64,000 nucleotides of DNA, taken from Pseudomonas sp. RIT288 (GTDB taxonomy: Bacteria; Pseudomonadota; Gammaproteobacteria; Pseudomonadales; Pseudomonadaceae). Where the stretch lies: positions 558,001-622,000 of the forward strand of contig NZ_JFYN01000001.1 in assembly GCF_000631985.1 (NCBI RefSeq). The letters are read 5' to 3'. The notes below the pieces were generated by a model, which had not been told where the DNA came from, searched no databases, and saw only the letters and a program-made list of their open reading frames with translations. Below are positions 1-8,558 of this stretch, one piece after another. The position numbers and the translations under genes are program-made. The number at the start of each line of letters is the position of its first letter. Positions within the stretch are counted from its first letter, which is position 1.

Positions 1-156
1 CTGGAAATCGGCCGCAGCTCGATCCAGATGATGGTCGAGGTGTGGAGCGACGATCCGCTGTCCAGCGAGTGGCGTAAAGTGACCGAGGCGGTGTTCGTCT
101 TCGTCGCCATCGACGGCAGCGGTCGCACCCGCTCGGTACCGCCGCGCGCACGTTAA
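1..156 (+). CDS. Acyl-CoA thioesterase, YciA-like, 3' fragment
   Basis: The window opens inside this gene; only the last 51 codons are present, ending at a TAA at 154-156. The fragment has the C-terminal pattern of YciA-type hotdog-fold acyl-CoA thioesterases: a beta strand with MMVEVW, then KVTEAVFVFVAID and a short tail rich in Arg and Pro. Such enzymes hydrolyse acyl-CoA to free acid and CoA in the cytoplasm. The hotdog active-site region is outside the window, so the assignment rests on the tail alone. The downstream mutarotase gene begins 58 bases later on the same strand and could be co-transcribed. Confidence 0.7.
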   Translation: MEIGRSSIQMMVEVWSDDPLSSEWRKVTEAVFVFVAIDGSGRTRSVPPRAR

Positions 157-214
157 ACCTCGCCGCGGTTTTGCGGTCGATAGTCGTCCCAAGTGTCTGA
201 TCGAGAGCTGCCCC

Positions 215-1114
215 ATGAACACGCCCAACGTTGAAGCCGTGAAACTGGATGAACTGAACTGCTGGCGCATCCGCCACGGTCAGGCCGAAGTGCTGGTGGC
301 CCAGCAAGGCGCGCACATCCTCAGTTATCAGGTCGATGGCCAGCCGCCGATCATCTGGCTCAACGACAAGGCGGTGTTCAAGACCGGCAAGAGCATCCGC
401 GCCGGTGTGCCGGTGTGCTGGCCGTGGTTCGGCAAGTTCGAACGCAACCCGCAGAGCGTGCAGGCCATGTACACCGGTGAGCAACCAGCACCCGCGCACG
501 GTCTGGTACGGGCGATGGACTGGGAGCTGGGCGGCATCGAATCAGAGGCTGACGGCGTCAAGGTTGAATTCAGGCTGCCCTACCCCGAAGGTGGCCTGCC
601 GGGCTGGCCGCATCAGGTCGATCTGACCCTGACCCTGCATCTGAATGATCAGTTGCACATCAGCCTGACCAGCCACAACCGAGGTGTCGAAACCGTCAGC
701 GTCAGCCAAGCGCTGCACACTTATTTCGCCGTCAGCGATGTGCGTAACGTGCACGTCAACGGCGTGGACGGTCTGAATTACATCGAGACCTTGGACAACT
801 GGAAGACCAACGCCCAGAAAGGTGACCTGCATTTTGCCGGCGAAACCGACCGCATCTACCTCGACGCCCCGCCGCAGTTGAGCATCGTCGACCCGACCTG
901 GGAACGACGCATCGCGCTGACCGCCACTGGCTCACGCACTGCGGTGATCTGGAACCCGTGGATCGACCGCGCGGCAGCGCTGGACGACATGGACAACGAT
1001 GGCTGGCAGCGCATGCTGTGCATCGAGACGGCGAATGTGATGGATGATGTGGTCACGCTGGCCTCGGGTGCGAGCCATACGATGGGCGTCAGCATCGGCA
1101 GCAACTCGCTTTAA
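215..1114 (+). CDS. yeaD: D-hexose-6-phosphate mutarotase
   Basis: A 299-residue cytoplasmic aldose-1-epimerase-fold protein of the YeaD class, which interconverts the alpha and beta anomers of glucose-6-phosphate and related sugar phosphates. Family features are visible: GVPVCWPWFG near residue 65, the AHGLVR motif with His95, a second catalytic His168 in LHTYF, and the catalytic acid Glu271 in CIETANV. The length is normal for the family. The ATG at 215 is the only sensible start, although its ribosome binding site is weak (GAGAGCTG). A 12-bp hairpin follows the stop and separates it from the convergent DUF3299 gene. Confidence 0.9.
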   Translation: MNTPNVEAVKLDELNCWRIRHGQAEVLVAQQGAHILSYQVDGQPPIIWLNDKAVFKTGKSIRAGVPVCWPWFGKFERNPQSVQAMYTGEQPAPAHGLVRAMDWELGGIESEADGVKVEFRLPYPEGGLPGWPHQVDLTLTLHLNDQLHISLTSHNRGVETVSVSQALHTYFAVSDVRNVHVNGVDGLNYIETLDNWKTNAQKGDLHFAGETDRIYLDAPPQLSIVDPTWERRIALTATGSRTAVIWNPWIDRAAALDDMDNDGWQRMLCIETANVMDDVVTLASGASHTMGVSIGSNSL

Positions 1115-1121
1115 GATCAAA

Positions 1122-1158
1122 AGATCGTCCGAAGGCTCGGGCCGCGTTCGGACGATCT
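1122..1158. terminator. Bidirectional hairpin between convergent genes
   Basis: A perfect 12-bp inverted repeat (1122-1133 pairs with 1147-1158; AGATCGTCCGAA and its complement) with a 13-base loop lies between the convergent mutarotase and DUF3299 genes. It has no long T tract, so termination strength is inferred from stem and position. Confidence 0.55.
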
Positions 1159-1164
1159 GTTGCT

Positions 1165-1701
1165 TTAGAGATCGGACTCTTGCACCACCCGCACCTTGTC
1201 CGCTTCCAGCGCATACGCCGCATCGGCCAGGTCATTGCTGACTTTCTCGATCTTCAGCGTGCCGGTTACCCACAATGGCGTGTAGATATCGTCCAGCTTC
1301 AAACCCTTTGGATAACGCACCAGCACCAGTTGATTCGGTGGCGGCGGCGGCACGTGGATGCAGGCGCCCGGGTATGGCACGAGGAAGAACAGCGTGCTGC
1401 GGCCCTTGGCGTCGGATTCCAGCGGCACCGGGTAGCCACCGATACGGATGTGCTTGTCGTTCATCGACGCCACGGTCTTGGTCGAATACATCACCGCCGG
1501 CAGGCCCTTGGCCTGTTTCATCCCGCCCTTCTCGGTGAAGGTGCCAGTAGCTTCCGGGGAGTTGTGGTCGATTTCGGGCATGGCCTCGAGGGCTTTCTGG
1601 TCCGACTTCGGCATCAGTTCCAGCCAGTCGGTTTCCGGCAGTTCGCCGGCGTGGGCCAGACCGCTGCCCAGCAAAAGAAGAGTCAACAGAAGACGGCGCA
1701 T
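1165..1701 (-). CDS. DUF3299 family exported protein
   Basis: A 178-residue protein with a clear N-terminal signal peptide (MRRLLLTLLLLGSGLAHA, cleavage near residue 18), so it is probably periplasmic. The mature part has the DUF3299 pattern: a conserved GYPVPLE segment near residue 90, then FFLVPYPGACIHVPPPPPNQ with one Cys and a His in the middle, and a C-terminal strand with TPLWVTGTLK. The family function is unknown to me; the Cys-Ile-His pattern could bind a metal, which is speculation. It is transcribed as a single gene, convergent with the mutarotase. Confidence 0.8.
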   Translation of the reverse strand: MRRLLLTLLLLGSGLAHAGELPETDWLELMPKSDQKALEAMPEIDHNSPEATGTFTEKGGMKQAKGLPAVMYSTKTVASMNDKHIRIGGYPVPLESDAKGRSTLFFLVPYPGACIHVPPPPPNQLVLVRYPKGLKLDDIYTPLWVTGTLKIEKVSNDLADAAYALEADKVRVVQESDL

Positions 1702-1803
1702 GGAGGTGCTCGGTAAAGGATGCTCGGATAAAGGAAGGACGTTGAATCGCCGAGCATTCTAGCCCTCCCTGCCGCGTTGGCAGAGAGGACTTGGCCGCTT
1801 GGA

Positions 1804-2049
1804 TCAGTTCTTTTTGATCAGACCGTAGATCACCAGCAGCACAATCGCGCCGACCAGTGCACCGATGAAGCCTGCGCCCTGACCTGCCTGATAGATACCC
1901 AGGGCCTGGCCGCCGTAAGTGGCCGCCAGCGAACCGCCGATACCGAGCAGGATGGTCATGATCCAGCCCATGCTGTCATCGCCCGGTTTGAGGAAGCGTG
2001 CCAGCAGGCCGACGATCAAGCCGATAAAGATGGTTCCGATAATTCCCAT
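1804..2049 (-). CDS. GlsB/YeaQ/YmgE-family stress membrane protein
   Basis: An 81-residue inner-membrane protein with three predicted hydrophobic helices and a glycine-rich pattern (MGIIGTIFIGLIVGLLARFL, then a GWIMTILLGIGGSLA helix and a final GALVGAIVLLVIYGLI helix). This is the transglycosylase-associated-protein / YeaQ family, often stress-induced in proteobacteria and of unclear mechanism. An upstream in-frame codon exists, but ATG at 2049 is chosen because it carries a good AGAGGGA ribosome binding site and matches the usual length. It lies downstream of purK on the same strand and is probably transcribed on its own. Confidence 0.85.
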   Translation of the reverse strand: MGIIGTIFIGLIVGLLARFLKPGDDSMGWIMTILLGIGGSLAATYGGQALGIYQAGQGAGFIGALVGAIVLLVIYGLIKKN

Positions 2050-2120
2050 GGCATTTCCCTCTGACTCTGAATGGTAGATAGGCCAAAGCCTAGTCAGACT
2101 TTGGCATCCTGCCATGAGAG

Positions 2121-2148
2121 AACGGCGGCTCCCGAAGGTTCCGCCGTT
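2121..2148. terminator. Hairpin after purK
   Basis: An 8-bp perfect inverted repeat (2121-2128 with 2141-2148; AACGGCGG arm) with a 12-base loop sits just past the purK stop codon. On the minus strand it is followed only by a short pyrimidine run, so it is a weak or atypical terminator. Confidence 0.35.
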
Positions 2149-2163
2149 GCCACATGAAACTGC

Positions 2164-3246
2164 TTACTCGGCGATCAGCGCTTCGACCTTGACGATCTGC
2201 GCCTGCAGCGTGGCCATGTCGGCGCAGCGCAGGTTGGCGTGACCGACCTTGCGCCCGGCCTTGAAGGCTTTGCCGTAGTGGTGCAGATGGCAATCTTCGA
2301 TGGCGATGACTTTCTCTACCGGTGGAACCACGCCAATGAAGTTGAGCATCGCGCTCTCGCCGACCTTGGCCGTCGAACCCAGCGGCAGGCCGGCAACGGC
2401 GCGCAGGTGGTTTTCGAACTGGCTGCACTCGGCGCCTTCGGTGGTCCAGTGCCCGGAGTTGTGCACGCGCGGGGCGATCTCGTTGGCCTTGAGGCCACCG
2501 TCGACTTCAAAGAACTCGAACGCCATCACGCCGACGTAATCCAGCTGCTTGAGCACACGACTGGAGTAGTCTTCAGCCAACGCCTGCAGCGGGTGATCGG
2601 TGCTGGCCACCGACAGCTTGAGGATGCCGCTGTCGTGGGTGTTGTGTACCAGTGGATAGAACTTCGTTTCACCATCGCGGGCACGCACGGCAATTAGCGA
2701 AACTTCGCCGGTGAACGGCACGAAGCCTTCCAGCAGGCAGGCAACGCTGCCCAGCTCGGCGAATGTACCGACCACGTCTTCCGGCTTGCGCAGGACTTTC
2801 TGGCCCTTGCCGTCGTAACCCAGGGTGCGGGTTTTCAGCACGGCCGGCAGACCGATCGAAGCCACGGCGGCATCCAGGTCGGCTTGCGATTGAATGTCGG
2901 CGAAGGCCGGGGTCGGGATGCCCAGGTCCTTGAACATGCTCTTCTCGAACCAGCGGTCGCGAGCGATACGCAGGGCTTCGGCGCTCGGGTACACCGGGAC
3001 GAATTGCGAGAGGAACGCCACGGTTTCCGCCGGGACGCTTTCGAATTCGAAGGTCACCAGGTCGACTTCGTCAGCCAGTTGGCGCAGGTGATCCTGATCG
3101 CCGTAATCGGCCCGCAGGTGTTCGCCCAATGCCGCGGCGCAAGCGTCCGGCGCTGGGTCGAGAAAAGCGAAGTTCATCCCCAGCGGAGTGCCCGCCAGCG
3201 CCAACATGCGGCCCAACTGGCCGCCACCGATTACACCGATCTTCAT
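2164..3246 (-). CDS. purK: 5-(carboxyamino)imidazole ribonucleotide synthase
   Basis: A 360-residue ATP-grasp enzyme that makes N5-CAIR from AIR, bicarbonate and ATP in de novo purine synthesis. The N terminus has the dinucleotide-like loop MKIGVIGGGQLGRM; later come the ATP-grasp segments LKTRTLGYDGKGQ and EIAPRVHNSGHWT. The start at 3246 begins exactly at the conserved MKIG and excludes an unconserved 21-residue upstream extension. It lies 10 bases downstream of purE and is certainly in the same transcript; PurE converts its product to CAIR. Confidence 0.95.
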   Translation of the reverse strand: MKIGVIGGGQLGRMLALAGTPLGMNFAFLDPAPDACAAALGEHLRADYGDQDHLRQLADEVDLVTFEFESVPAETVAFLSQFVPVYPSAEALRIARDRWFEKSMFKDLGIPTPAFADIQSQADLDAAVASIGLPAVLKTRTLGYDGKGQKVLRKPEDVVGTFAELGSVACLLEGFVPFTGEVSLIAVRARDGETKFYPLVHNTHDSGILKLSVASTDHPLQALAEDYSSRVLKQLDYVGVMAFEFFEVDGGLKANEIAPRVHNSGHWTTEGAECSQFENHLRAVAGLPLGSTAKVGESAMLNFIGVVPPVEKVIAIEDCHLHHYGKAFKAGRKVGHANLRCADMATLQAQIVKVEALIAE

Positions 3247-3256
3247 CTCAACAACC

Positions 3257-3748
3257 TCAGGCAATACGTGGGTCTGGATTGTCCAGGACGCTGTCTGTCT
3301 GCTCGGCACGGAAGGTCTTCAGTACCGCGTGGAACTGTGGATGCTTGGCGCCGAGAATGCTCGCCGAGAGCAGCGCGGCGTTGATCGCGCCAGCCTTGCC
3401 GATGGCCAGGGTGGCAACCGGGATGCCCGCCGGCATCTGCACGATCGACAGCAGCGAATCGACGCCCGAGAGCATCGACGACTGCACCGGAACGCCCAGT
3501 ACCGGCAGGTGGGTCTTGGCCGCACACATGCCTGGCAGGTGAGCTGCGCCACCGGCACCGGCGATGATCACCTCGATGCCGCGGCCCTCAGCCTCTTCGG
3601 CGTACTGGAACAGCAGATCCGGGGTGCGGTGGGCAGAGATCACCTTGACCTCGTACGGGATGCCGAGCTTTTCCAGCATATCGGCGGTGTGGCTAAGGGT
3701 GGACCAATCGGACTTGGAGCCCATGATCACGCCAACCAGTGCACTCAT
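3257..3748 (-). CDS. purE: N5-carboxyaminoimidazole ribonucleotide mutase
   Basis: A 163-residue class I PurE, which moves the carboxylate of N5-CAIR to C4 to give CAIR. Signature segments are [11 protein letters not shown] at the N terminus, SAHRTP at residues 38-43 with the catalytic His40, and the [10 protein letters not shown] loop. It is the first gene of the purEK operon. Its leader (about 110 bases) carries two overlapping hairpins and a terminator-like hairpin, which suggests control by attenuation rather than initiation alone. Confidence 0.95.
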   Translation of the reverse strand: MSALVGVIMGSKSDWSTLSHTADMLEKLGIPYEVKVISAHRTPDLLFQYAEEAEGRGIEVIIAGAGGAAHLPGMCAAKTHLPVLGVPVQSSMLSGVDSLLSIVQMPAGIPVATLAIGKAGAINAALLSASILGAKHPQFHAVLKTFRAEQTDSVLDNPDPRIA

Positions 3749-3783
3749 CGTCGCGCCTCTTCTCTCTGGGCGCCCGCAGGCGC

Positions 3784-3820
3784 GTCAAAAACAACAAGCC
3801 ACGCAGGATTGCGTGGCTTG
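3784..3820 (-). promoter_or_regulatory. Terminator-like hairpin in the purE leader (candidate attenuator)
   Basis: Read on the minus strand, a perfect 10-bp stem (3820-3811 with 3804-3795; CAAGCCACGC arm) and 6-base loop is followed by GTTGTTTTTG. It ends about 36 bases before the purE ATG, so it lies between any upstream promoter and the gene. Just upstream are two mutually exclusive hairpins: GGCCGG/CCGGCC (3835-3851) and CGGCC-GAA-GGCCG (3847-3859). A TATACT hexamer at 3868-3863 could be a -10 element. The attenuator role is inferred from this geometry. The hairpin could instead simply end read-through from the LysR gene, but then no promoter is evident between it and purE. Confidence 0.45.
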
Positions 3821-3956
3821 ATTGTACGAAAAATGGCCGGACGTACCGGCCGAAGGCCGCGCAGTATACCGCAAAGAAGCCAATAAACAGCCCCCGAAAC
3901 GACCATCTGTCAAATCAGCGAAAGGCCCGGTTTTATTGACTTGAAGGTCAGCGAAA

Positions 3957-4039
3957 AAGATCAAAGGATCGCAGCCTTCGACAGCTCCTACAGGGCAACG
4001 CATTTCAACCTGCAGGAGCTGCCGAAGGCTGCGATCTTT
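3957..4039. repeat. REP doublet (REPIN), GATCGCAGCC type
   Basis: Two inverted copies of the 26-bp REP unit (outer end GATCGCAGCC, inner end GCTCCTACA; arms 3967-3993 and 4009-4036) enclose a short loop. It lies between the LysR gene and the purE leader. The same unit recurs seven more times in this window, always between genes. Confidence 0.85.
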
Positions 4040-4057
4040 CCCCACCGACACTACCAC

Positions 4058-4966
4058 TCAGGAAGTCTGTGCAGCGCCGCCTTCAAGCTTGCGCCACAGC
4101 AATCGCACGTTGGCCTTGCGCACCAGTGCGCAGCGATACAGGCGAATCTCCAGCGGCACATGCCATTGCGACCCGCCGCAAACCACCAGTTCGCCGCGGC
4201 CAAGTTCGGCACGCACGCTCAGTTGCGGTACCCAGGCGATGCCGAGGCCCTCCAGCGCCATGCTCTTGAGGCTGTCGGCCATGGCGGTTTCGTAGATCGT
4301 GGTAAAGCGCAGCTGACGCTGACGCAACAGACCGTTCACCGAACGCCCGAGGAACGCTCCGGCGCTGTAGGCCAGCAGCGGCACACTGGCCTCGCCTTCC
4401 AGATCGAACAGCGGTTTGCCGTCGGCGTCAGCTGCGCACACCGGAAGCATTTCGGTCTGGCCCAGGTGCAGCGACGGGAAGATTTCCGGGTCCATCTGCA
4501 TCGCCGCGTCCGGGTCGTAGAACGCCAGCATCAGGTCGCAGCCGCCTTCGCGCAGCGCGTGCACCGCATCGCCGACGTTGGTCGCCACCAGCCGTGTGGC
4601 GATGTTCAGCCCTTCGTTACGCAGTTGCGCAATCCAGCGCGGAAAGAAGCCCAGTGCCAGCGAGTGCGCCGCCGCGACCTGGATCACCTCGCCCTGCCCA
4701 CCTTCCAGGTGATGCAGATGACGCAGCACTTCGCCGAGCTGTTCGACCACGGTGCGCGCGGTCACCAGAAACAGTTGCCCCGCCGCCGTCAGCTCGATCG
4801 GCGTGCGCGAGCGGTTGACCAGCGTCAGCCCAAGCGCCGCTTCCAGGCTGCGAATCCGCCGACTGAACGCCGGCTGGGTCACGAAGCGTCGCTCGGCCGC
4901 CTGCGAGAAGCTGCGAGTGGCGGCCAAGGCACTGAAGTCCTCGAGCCATTTGCTTTCCAGATTCAT
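4058..4966 (-). CDS. LysR-family regulator, HypT (YjiE)-like
   Basis: A 302-residue LysR-type regulator. The winged helix-turn-helix covers residues 1-60 (FSQAAERRFVTQPAFSRRIRSLE), followed by an effector domain. From memory, segments such as ESKWLEDF, AAAHSLALG and LEGLGIAWVP resemble E. coli HypT (YjiE), a hypochlorite-responsive regulator, more than typical LysR proteins. ATG at 4966 is chosen over one eight codons upstream because a GGGAGG box precedes it by 7 bases. It is divergent from aspA with about 180 bases between the starts, so it may control aspA; that is inferred. A REP doublet follows it. Confidence 0.85.
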   Translation of the reverse strand: MNLESKWLEDFSALAATRSFSQAAERRFVTQPAFSRRIRSLEAALGLTLVNRSRTPIELTAAGQLFLVTARTVVEQLGEVLRHLHHLEGGQGEVIQVAAAHSLALGFFPRWIAQLRNEGLNIATRLVATNVGDAVHALREGGCDLMLAFYDPDAAMQMDPEIFPSLHLGQTEMLPVCAADADGKPLFDLEGEASVPLLAYSAGAFLGRSVNGLLRQRQLRFTTIYETAMADSLKSMALEGLGIAWVPQLSVRAELGRGELVVCGGSQWHVPLEIRLYRCALVRKANVRLLWRKLEGGAAQTS

Positions 4967-5146
4967 CACGTCCTCCCGGACACGCACCAAAACAGGTCAC
5001 ACGTCTGCCGCGCACGCGGCGTCACACGGGCATTATGCCGAATGTGCATAGGGCAGTGTTTAACAGCATTGGCCCAAAAAACCCCACAAGCCTAGCATTC
5101 GCAGCGTTCCGGCACAGACCGGGTCCATATCGAGATGATTTCTATC

Positions 5147-6571
5147 ATGTCCTCCGCTGCATCTTTCCGCACAGAAAACGACCTGCTTGGCGCCCTCGAA
5201 GTACCGGCTCAAGCGTATTACGGCATCCAGACCCTGCGAGCGGTGAACAACTTCCGTCTCTCCGGCGTTCCGATTTCGCATTACCCGAAACTGGTTGTCG
5301 GTCTGGCCATGGTCAAACAGGCCGCCGCTGACGCCAACCGTGAGTTGGGTCATCTGAGCGAAGCCAAGCACGCTGCCATCAGCGAAGCCTGTGCCCGATT
5401 GATCCGCGGCGATTTCCACGAAGAATTCGTGGTCGACATGATTCAAGGTGGCGCCGGTACTTCCACCAACATGAACGCCAACGAAGTGATCGCCAACATT
5501 GCGCTCGAAGCAATGGGTCACCAGAAAGGCGAGTACCAGTACCTGCACCCGAACGACGACGTCAACATGGCGCAGTCGACCAACGACGCCTACCCGACCG
5601 CGATCCGTCTGGGTCTGCTGCTGGGTCACGACGCGCTGCTGGCCAGCCTCGACAGCCTGATTCAGGCATTCGCGGCCAAGGGCAAAGAATTCAACCACGT
5701 CCTGAAAATGGGCCGTACCCAGCTGCAAGACGCCGTGCCGATGACCTTGGGTCAAGAGTTCCGTGCATTCGCCACCACCATGAGCGAAGACCTGGCCCGT
5801 CTGAAGACGCTGGCTCCGGAGCTGCTGACTGAAGTGAACCTGGGCGGCACCGCAATCGGCACCGGCATCAACGCCGACCCGCGTTATCAAGCGCTGGCCG
5901 TTCAGCGTCTGGCGCTGATCAGCGGTCAACCGCTGGTGCCAGCCGCCGACCTGATCGAAGCCACCTCCGACATGGGTGCCTTCGTGCTGTTCTCCGGCAT
6001 GCTCAAGCGCACGGCGGTCAAGCTGTCGAAGATCTGCAACGACCTGCGCCTGCTGTCCAGCGGCCCACGCACCGGCATCAACGAGATCAACCTGCCAGCG
6101 CGTCAGCCAGGCAGCTCGATCATGCCTGGCAAGGTCAACCCGGTGATTCCGGAAGCTGTTAACCAGGTGGCCTTCCAGGTCATCGGTAACGATCTGGCGC
6201 TGACCATGGCAGCCGAAGGCGGCCAACTGCAGCTGAACGTGATGGAGCCGCTGATCGCTTTCAAGATCCTCGACTCGATCCGTCTGCTGCAACGCGCCAT
6301 GGACATGCTGCGCGAGCACTGCATCGTCGGCATCACCGCCAACGAAGCCCGCTGCCGCGAACTGGTCGAGCACTCGATCGGTCTGGTCACCGCGCTGAAT
6401 CCGTACATCGGCTACAAAAACGCCACCCGCATCGCCCGTATCGCCCTTGAAAGCGGCCGCGGCGTGCTGGAACTGGTGCGCGAAGAAGGTCTGCTCGACG
6501 AAGCCATGCTCGCCGACATCCTGCGCCCGGAAAACATGATTGCCCCGCGTCTGGTTCCGCTCAAAGCCTGA
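5147..6571 (+). CDS. aspA: Aspartate ammonia-lyase
   Basis: A 474-residue fumarase/aspartase-superfamily enzyme that deaminates L-aspartate to fumarate and ammonia in the cytoplasm. The signature GSSIMPGKVNP loop with the catalytic Ser is near residues 322-332. Other substrate-site segments are QGGAGTSTNMNANE and MAQSTNDAYPT. An in-frame ATG lies four codons upstream (5135); 5147 is preferred because the family begins MSSAASF, but both starts have weak ribosome binding sites. It is divergent from a HypT-like LysR gene and ends at a strong terminator. The next genes (amino-acid symporter, asparaginase) fit an Asn/Asp catabolic neighbourhood. Confidence 0.95.
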   Translation: MSSAASFRTENDLLGALEVPAQAYYGIQTLRAVNNFRLSGVPISHYPKLVVGLAMVKQAAADANRELGHLSEAKHAAISEACARLIRGDFHEEFVVDMIQGGAGTSTNMNANEVIANIALEAMGHQKGEYQYLHPNDDVNMAQSTNDAYPTAIRLGLLLGHDALLASLDSLIQAFAAKGKEFNHVLKMGRTQLQDAVPMTLGQEFRAFATTMSEDLARLKTLAPELLTEVNLGGTAIGTGINADPRYQALAVQRLALISGQPLVPAADLIEATSDMGAFVLFSGMLKRTAVKLSKICNDLRLLSSGPRTGINEINLPARQPGSSIMPGKVNPVIPEAVNQVAFQVIGNDLALTMAAEGGQLQLNVMEPLIAFKILDSIRLLQRAMDMLREHCIVGITANEARCRELVEHSIGLVTALNPYIGYKNATRIARIALESGRGVLELVREEGLLDEAMLADILRPENMIAPRLVPLKA

Positions 6572-6634
6572 GCCGACGCGTTATTTGTAGCACCGCTCAC
6601 CAGGTCGAGGGACTAGACACCTCTCACCTTTTGA

Positions 6635-6668
6635 GGGCTTGGGGATCAGTCCCCAAGCCCTTTTTTTT
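6635..6668 (+). terminator. Strong intrinsic terminator of aspA
   Basis: A perfect 11-bp stem (GGGCTTGGGGA, 6635-6645, with 6650-6660), a TCAG loop, and an uninterrupted run of eight T at 6661-6668. Confidence 0.93.
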
Positions 6669-6717
6669 AACTTCTTTGCGGGCAGGACGTTAAATGTTTT
6701 GTGTATTTGATACCGCC

Positions 6718-6790
6718 AAGATCGCAGCCTTCGGCAGCTCTTACAGGATGGATGTACCCCTGCAGGAGCTGCCGAAGGCTGCGATCTTTT
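6718..6790. repeat. REP doublet (REPIN), GATCGCAGCC type
   Basis: Inverted REP arms (AAGATCGCAGCCTTCGGCAG at the left, its complement at the right) separated by about 20 bases, between the aspA terminator and the symporter gene. Confidence 0.85.
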
Positions 6791-7057
6791 GATTTTGCAG
6801 CCACTCTCGTTTCGTCGCTTGCACCACGAGCGTGCAGACGGGCGCCGCACTGATCGGTATAGTGCCGCCCCTCTTCGCGTGAGCGGTCGTCGGTAACGAG
6901 GCCATAACCCATGCGAAACCCGAACTAATAACAAACCCGCGAAATGGATCCGCGACGAAACCTTCGCCTCACCTGTCGTGCCGCGTGCAAACCGGTGTAA
7001 CGCGATGTTTCTGAACATCCAGCATTTGCTTAAACAAAAAACAGCGAGGAAAAATCC

Positions 7058-8503
7058 ATGCTCGAAGTCATCAACGACTTCCTCTCAGGGAAAGTACTGA
7101 TCGTGCTCATTGTCGGGCTCGGTAGCTACTTCACGATTCGCTCGCGTTTCGTTCAATTGCGGCACTTCTTCCACATGTTCGCGGTGTTCCGCGACAGCCT
7201 GAAAAGCAGCGGCGGCCAACTCAGCTCGTTCCAGGCCCTGATGCTCAGCCTTGCCGGCCGTGTCGGTGCAGGCAACATCGCCGGTGTCGGCATCGCCGTG
7301 ACCCTGGGTGGTCCGGGTGCGGTGTTCTGGATGTGGGTGACCGCACTGGTCGGCATGTCCAGCAGCTTCTTTGAATGCACCCTGGCTCAGGTCTACAAGC
7401 GCGCCGATGGCGACGGCCTGTACCGTGGCGGCCCGGCCTACTACATCCAGCACGGCCTGAAGTTGAAAGGCATGGCAGTGGTGTTCTCGGTCCTGCTGCT
7501 GGTCACCTACGGCTTCGCCTTCATCGGCCTGCAGTCCTACACCGTGACCCACTCGCTGCAAAACGCCTTCGCCTTCGACCCAAGCCACACCGGCATCGTC
7601 CTGGCAGTACTGCTGGCCATCACCTTCATCGGCGGCATCAAGCGCATCGCTGCAGTGTCCGACCTGTTGGTACCGGTCAAGACCCTGGCCTACATCGGCG
7701 TGACCCTGTACGTGATCGGCACCCAGATCGAACACGTGCCAGCCATGCTGGAAACCATCTTCAAGAGCGCCTTCGGCCTCGACCCGGCCTTCGGCGGCCT
7801 GCTCGGCAGCGCCATCGTCATGGGTGTGAAGCGTGGCGTGTTCGCCAACGAAGCGGGCCTGGGCAGTGCGCCGAACGTCGCCGCCGTGGCCTCGGTGAAA
7901 CACCCGGGCGCTCAGGGCGTGGTTCAGGCCTTCAGCGTATTCCTCGACACTTTCGTGATCTGCACCTGCACCGCGCTGCTGATCCTGTTGTCGGGCTTCT
8001 ACACCCCGGGCTTCGAAGGTGACGGCATCGTCCTGACCCAGAACTCGCTGGCCGCCGTGGTCGGTGACTGGGGCCGCATCTTCGTCAGCGTTGCGCTGTC
8101 GCTGTTCGTCTTCACCTGCATCCTCTACAACTACTACCTGGGCGAAAACAGCCTGCAGTTCCTCAGCCGCAACCGCGCCTTGCTGATGGTGTTCCGCGGT
8201 CTGGTCCTGGCACTGGTGGTATGGGGTTCGATGCAGGATCTGTCGACCGTGTTCGCTTTCGCCGACATCACCATGACCTGCCTGGCCTTCGTCAACCTGA
8301 TGGCGCTGGCCATGCTGTTCAAGGTCGGCATGCGCGTGATGCGCGATTACGACGAGCAGCGCCGTGCGGGCATCAAGCAGCCAGTGTTCGACTCCAGCAA
8401 ATTTACCGATCTGGATCTGGACTTGAAGGCCTGGCCGGCCGAGGCGCCAGCCGCCGACAAGACCGCAGTCGAGCCGCAAGGCATTCCTGCAGCGCAACGC
8501 TGA
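7058..8503 (+). CDS. Alanine/glycine:cation symporter (AGCS family)
   Basis: A 481-residue inner-membrane transporter with about ten hydrophobic helices, of the AGCS (sodium:alanine/glycine symporter) family. Recognisable pieces are the LSLAGRVGAGNIAGVGIAVTLGG segment near residues 64-86 and VKRGVFANEAGLGSAPNVAA in the middle, both diagnostic of the family. The C-terminal 50 residues are a charged cytoplasmic tail. A GAGGAA box precedes the ATG at a good distance. Substrate is probably alanine, glycine or a small D-amino acid, taken up with sodium. It lies between aspA and the asparaginase gene, so amino-acid uptake and deamidation are grouped here. Confidence 0.9.
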   Translation: MLEVINDFLSGKVLIVLIVGLGSYFTIRSRFVQLRHFFHMFAVFRDSLKSSGGQLSSFQALMLSLAGRVGAGNIAGVGIAVTLGGPGAVFWMWVTALVGMSSSFFECTLAQVYKRADGDGLYRGGPAYYIQHGLKLKGMAVVFSVLLLVTYGFAFIGLQSYTVTHSLQNAFAFDPSHTGIVLAVLLAITFIGGIKRIAAVSDLLVPVKTLAYIGVTLYVIGTQIEHVPAMLETIFKSAFGLDPAFGGLLGSAIVMGVKRGVFANEAGLGSAPNVAAVASVKHPGAQGVVQAFSVFLDTFVICTCTALLILLSGFYTPGFEGDGIVLTQNSLAAVVGDWGRIFVSVALSLFVFTCILYNYYLGENSLQFLSRNRALLMVFRGLVLALVVWGSMQDLSTVFAFADITMTCLAFVNLMALAMLFKVGMRVMRDYDEQRRAGIKQPVFDSSKFTDLDLDLKAWPAEAPAADKTAVEPQGIPAAQR

Positions 8504-8511
8504 CAGGTGAA

Positions 8512-8538
8512 TGACGGGCGCATCCCCTGCGCCCGTCA
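8512..8538 (+). terminator. Hairpin terminator after the symporter gene
   Basis: A perfect 11-bp stem (TGACGGGCGCA, 8512-8522, with 8528-8538) with a 5-base loop begins 9 bases past the stop codon. The T tract is short (GTTATTGT). Confidence 0.7.
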
Positions 8539-8558
8539 GTTATTGTGATGCCATAACT

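Larger units (their letters stand above)
6572..7057. other. Intergenic region aspA to AGCS symporter
   Basis: About 485 bases without a credible gene. It holds the aspA terminator (6635-6668), a REP doublet (6718-6790), and roughly 260 bases that should carry the promoter of the symporter gene. The only open frames here, on the minus strand, run through the REP element and lack coding character. Confidence 0.6.

Noticed and set aside
5060..6373. 437-codon minus-strand open frame across aspA
   Set aside because: It is antisense to a fully conserved aspartase, with no recognisable protein pattern; it is a GC-rich codon-bias shadow.
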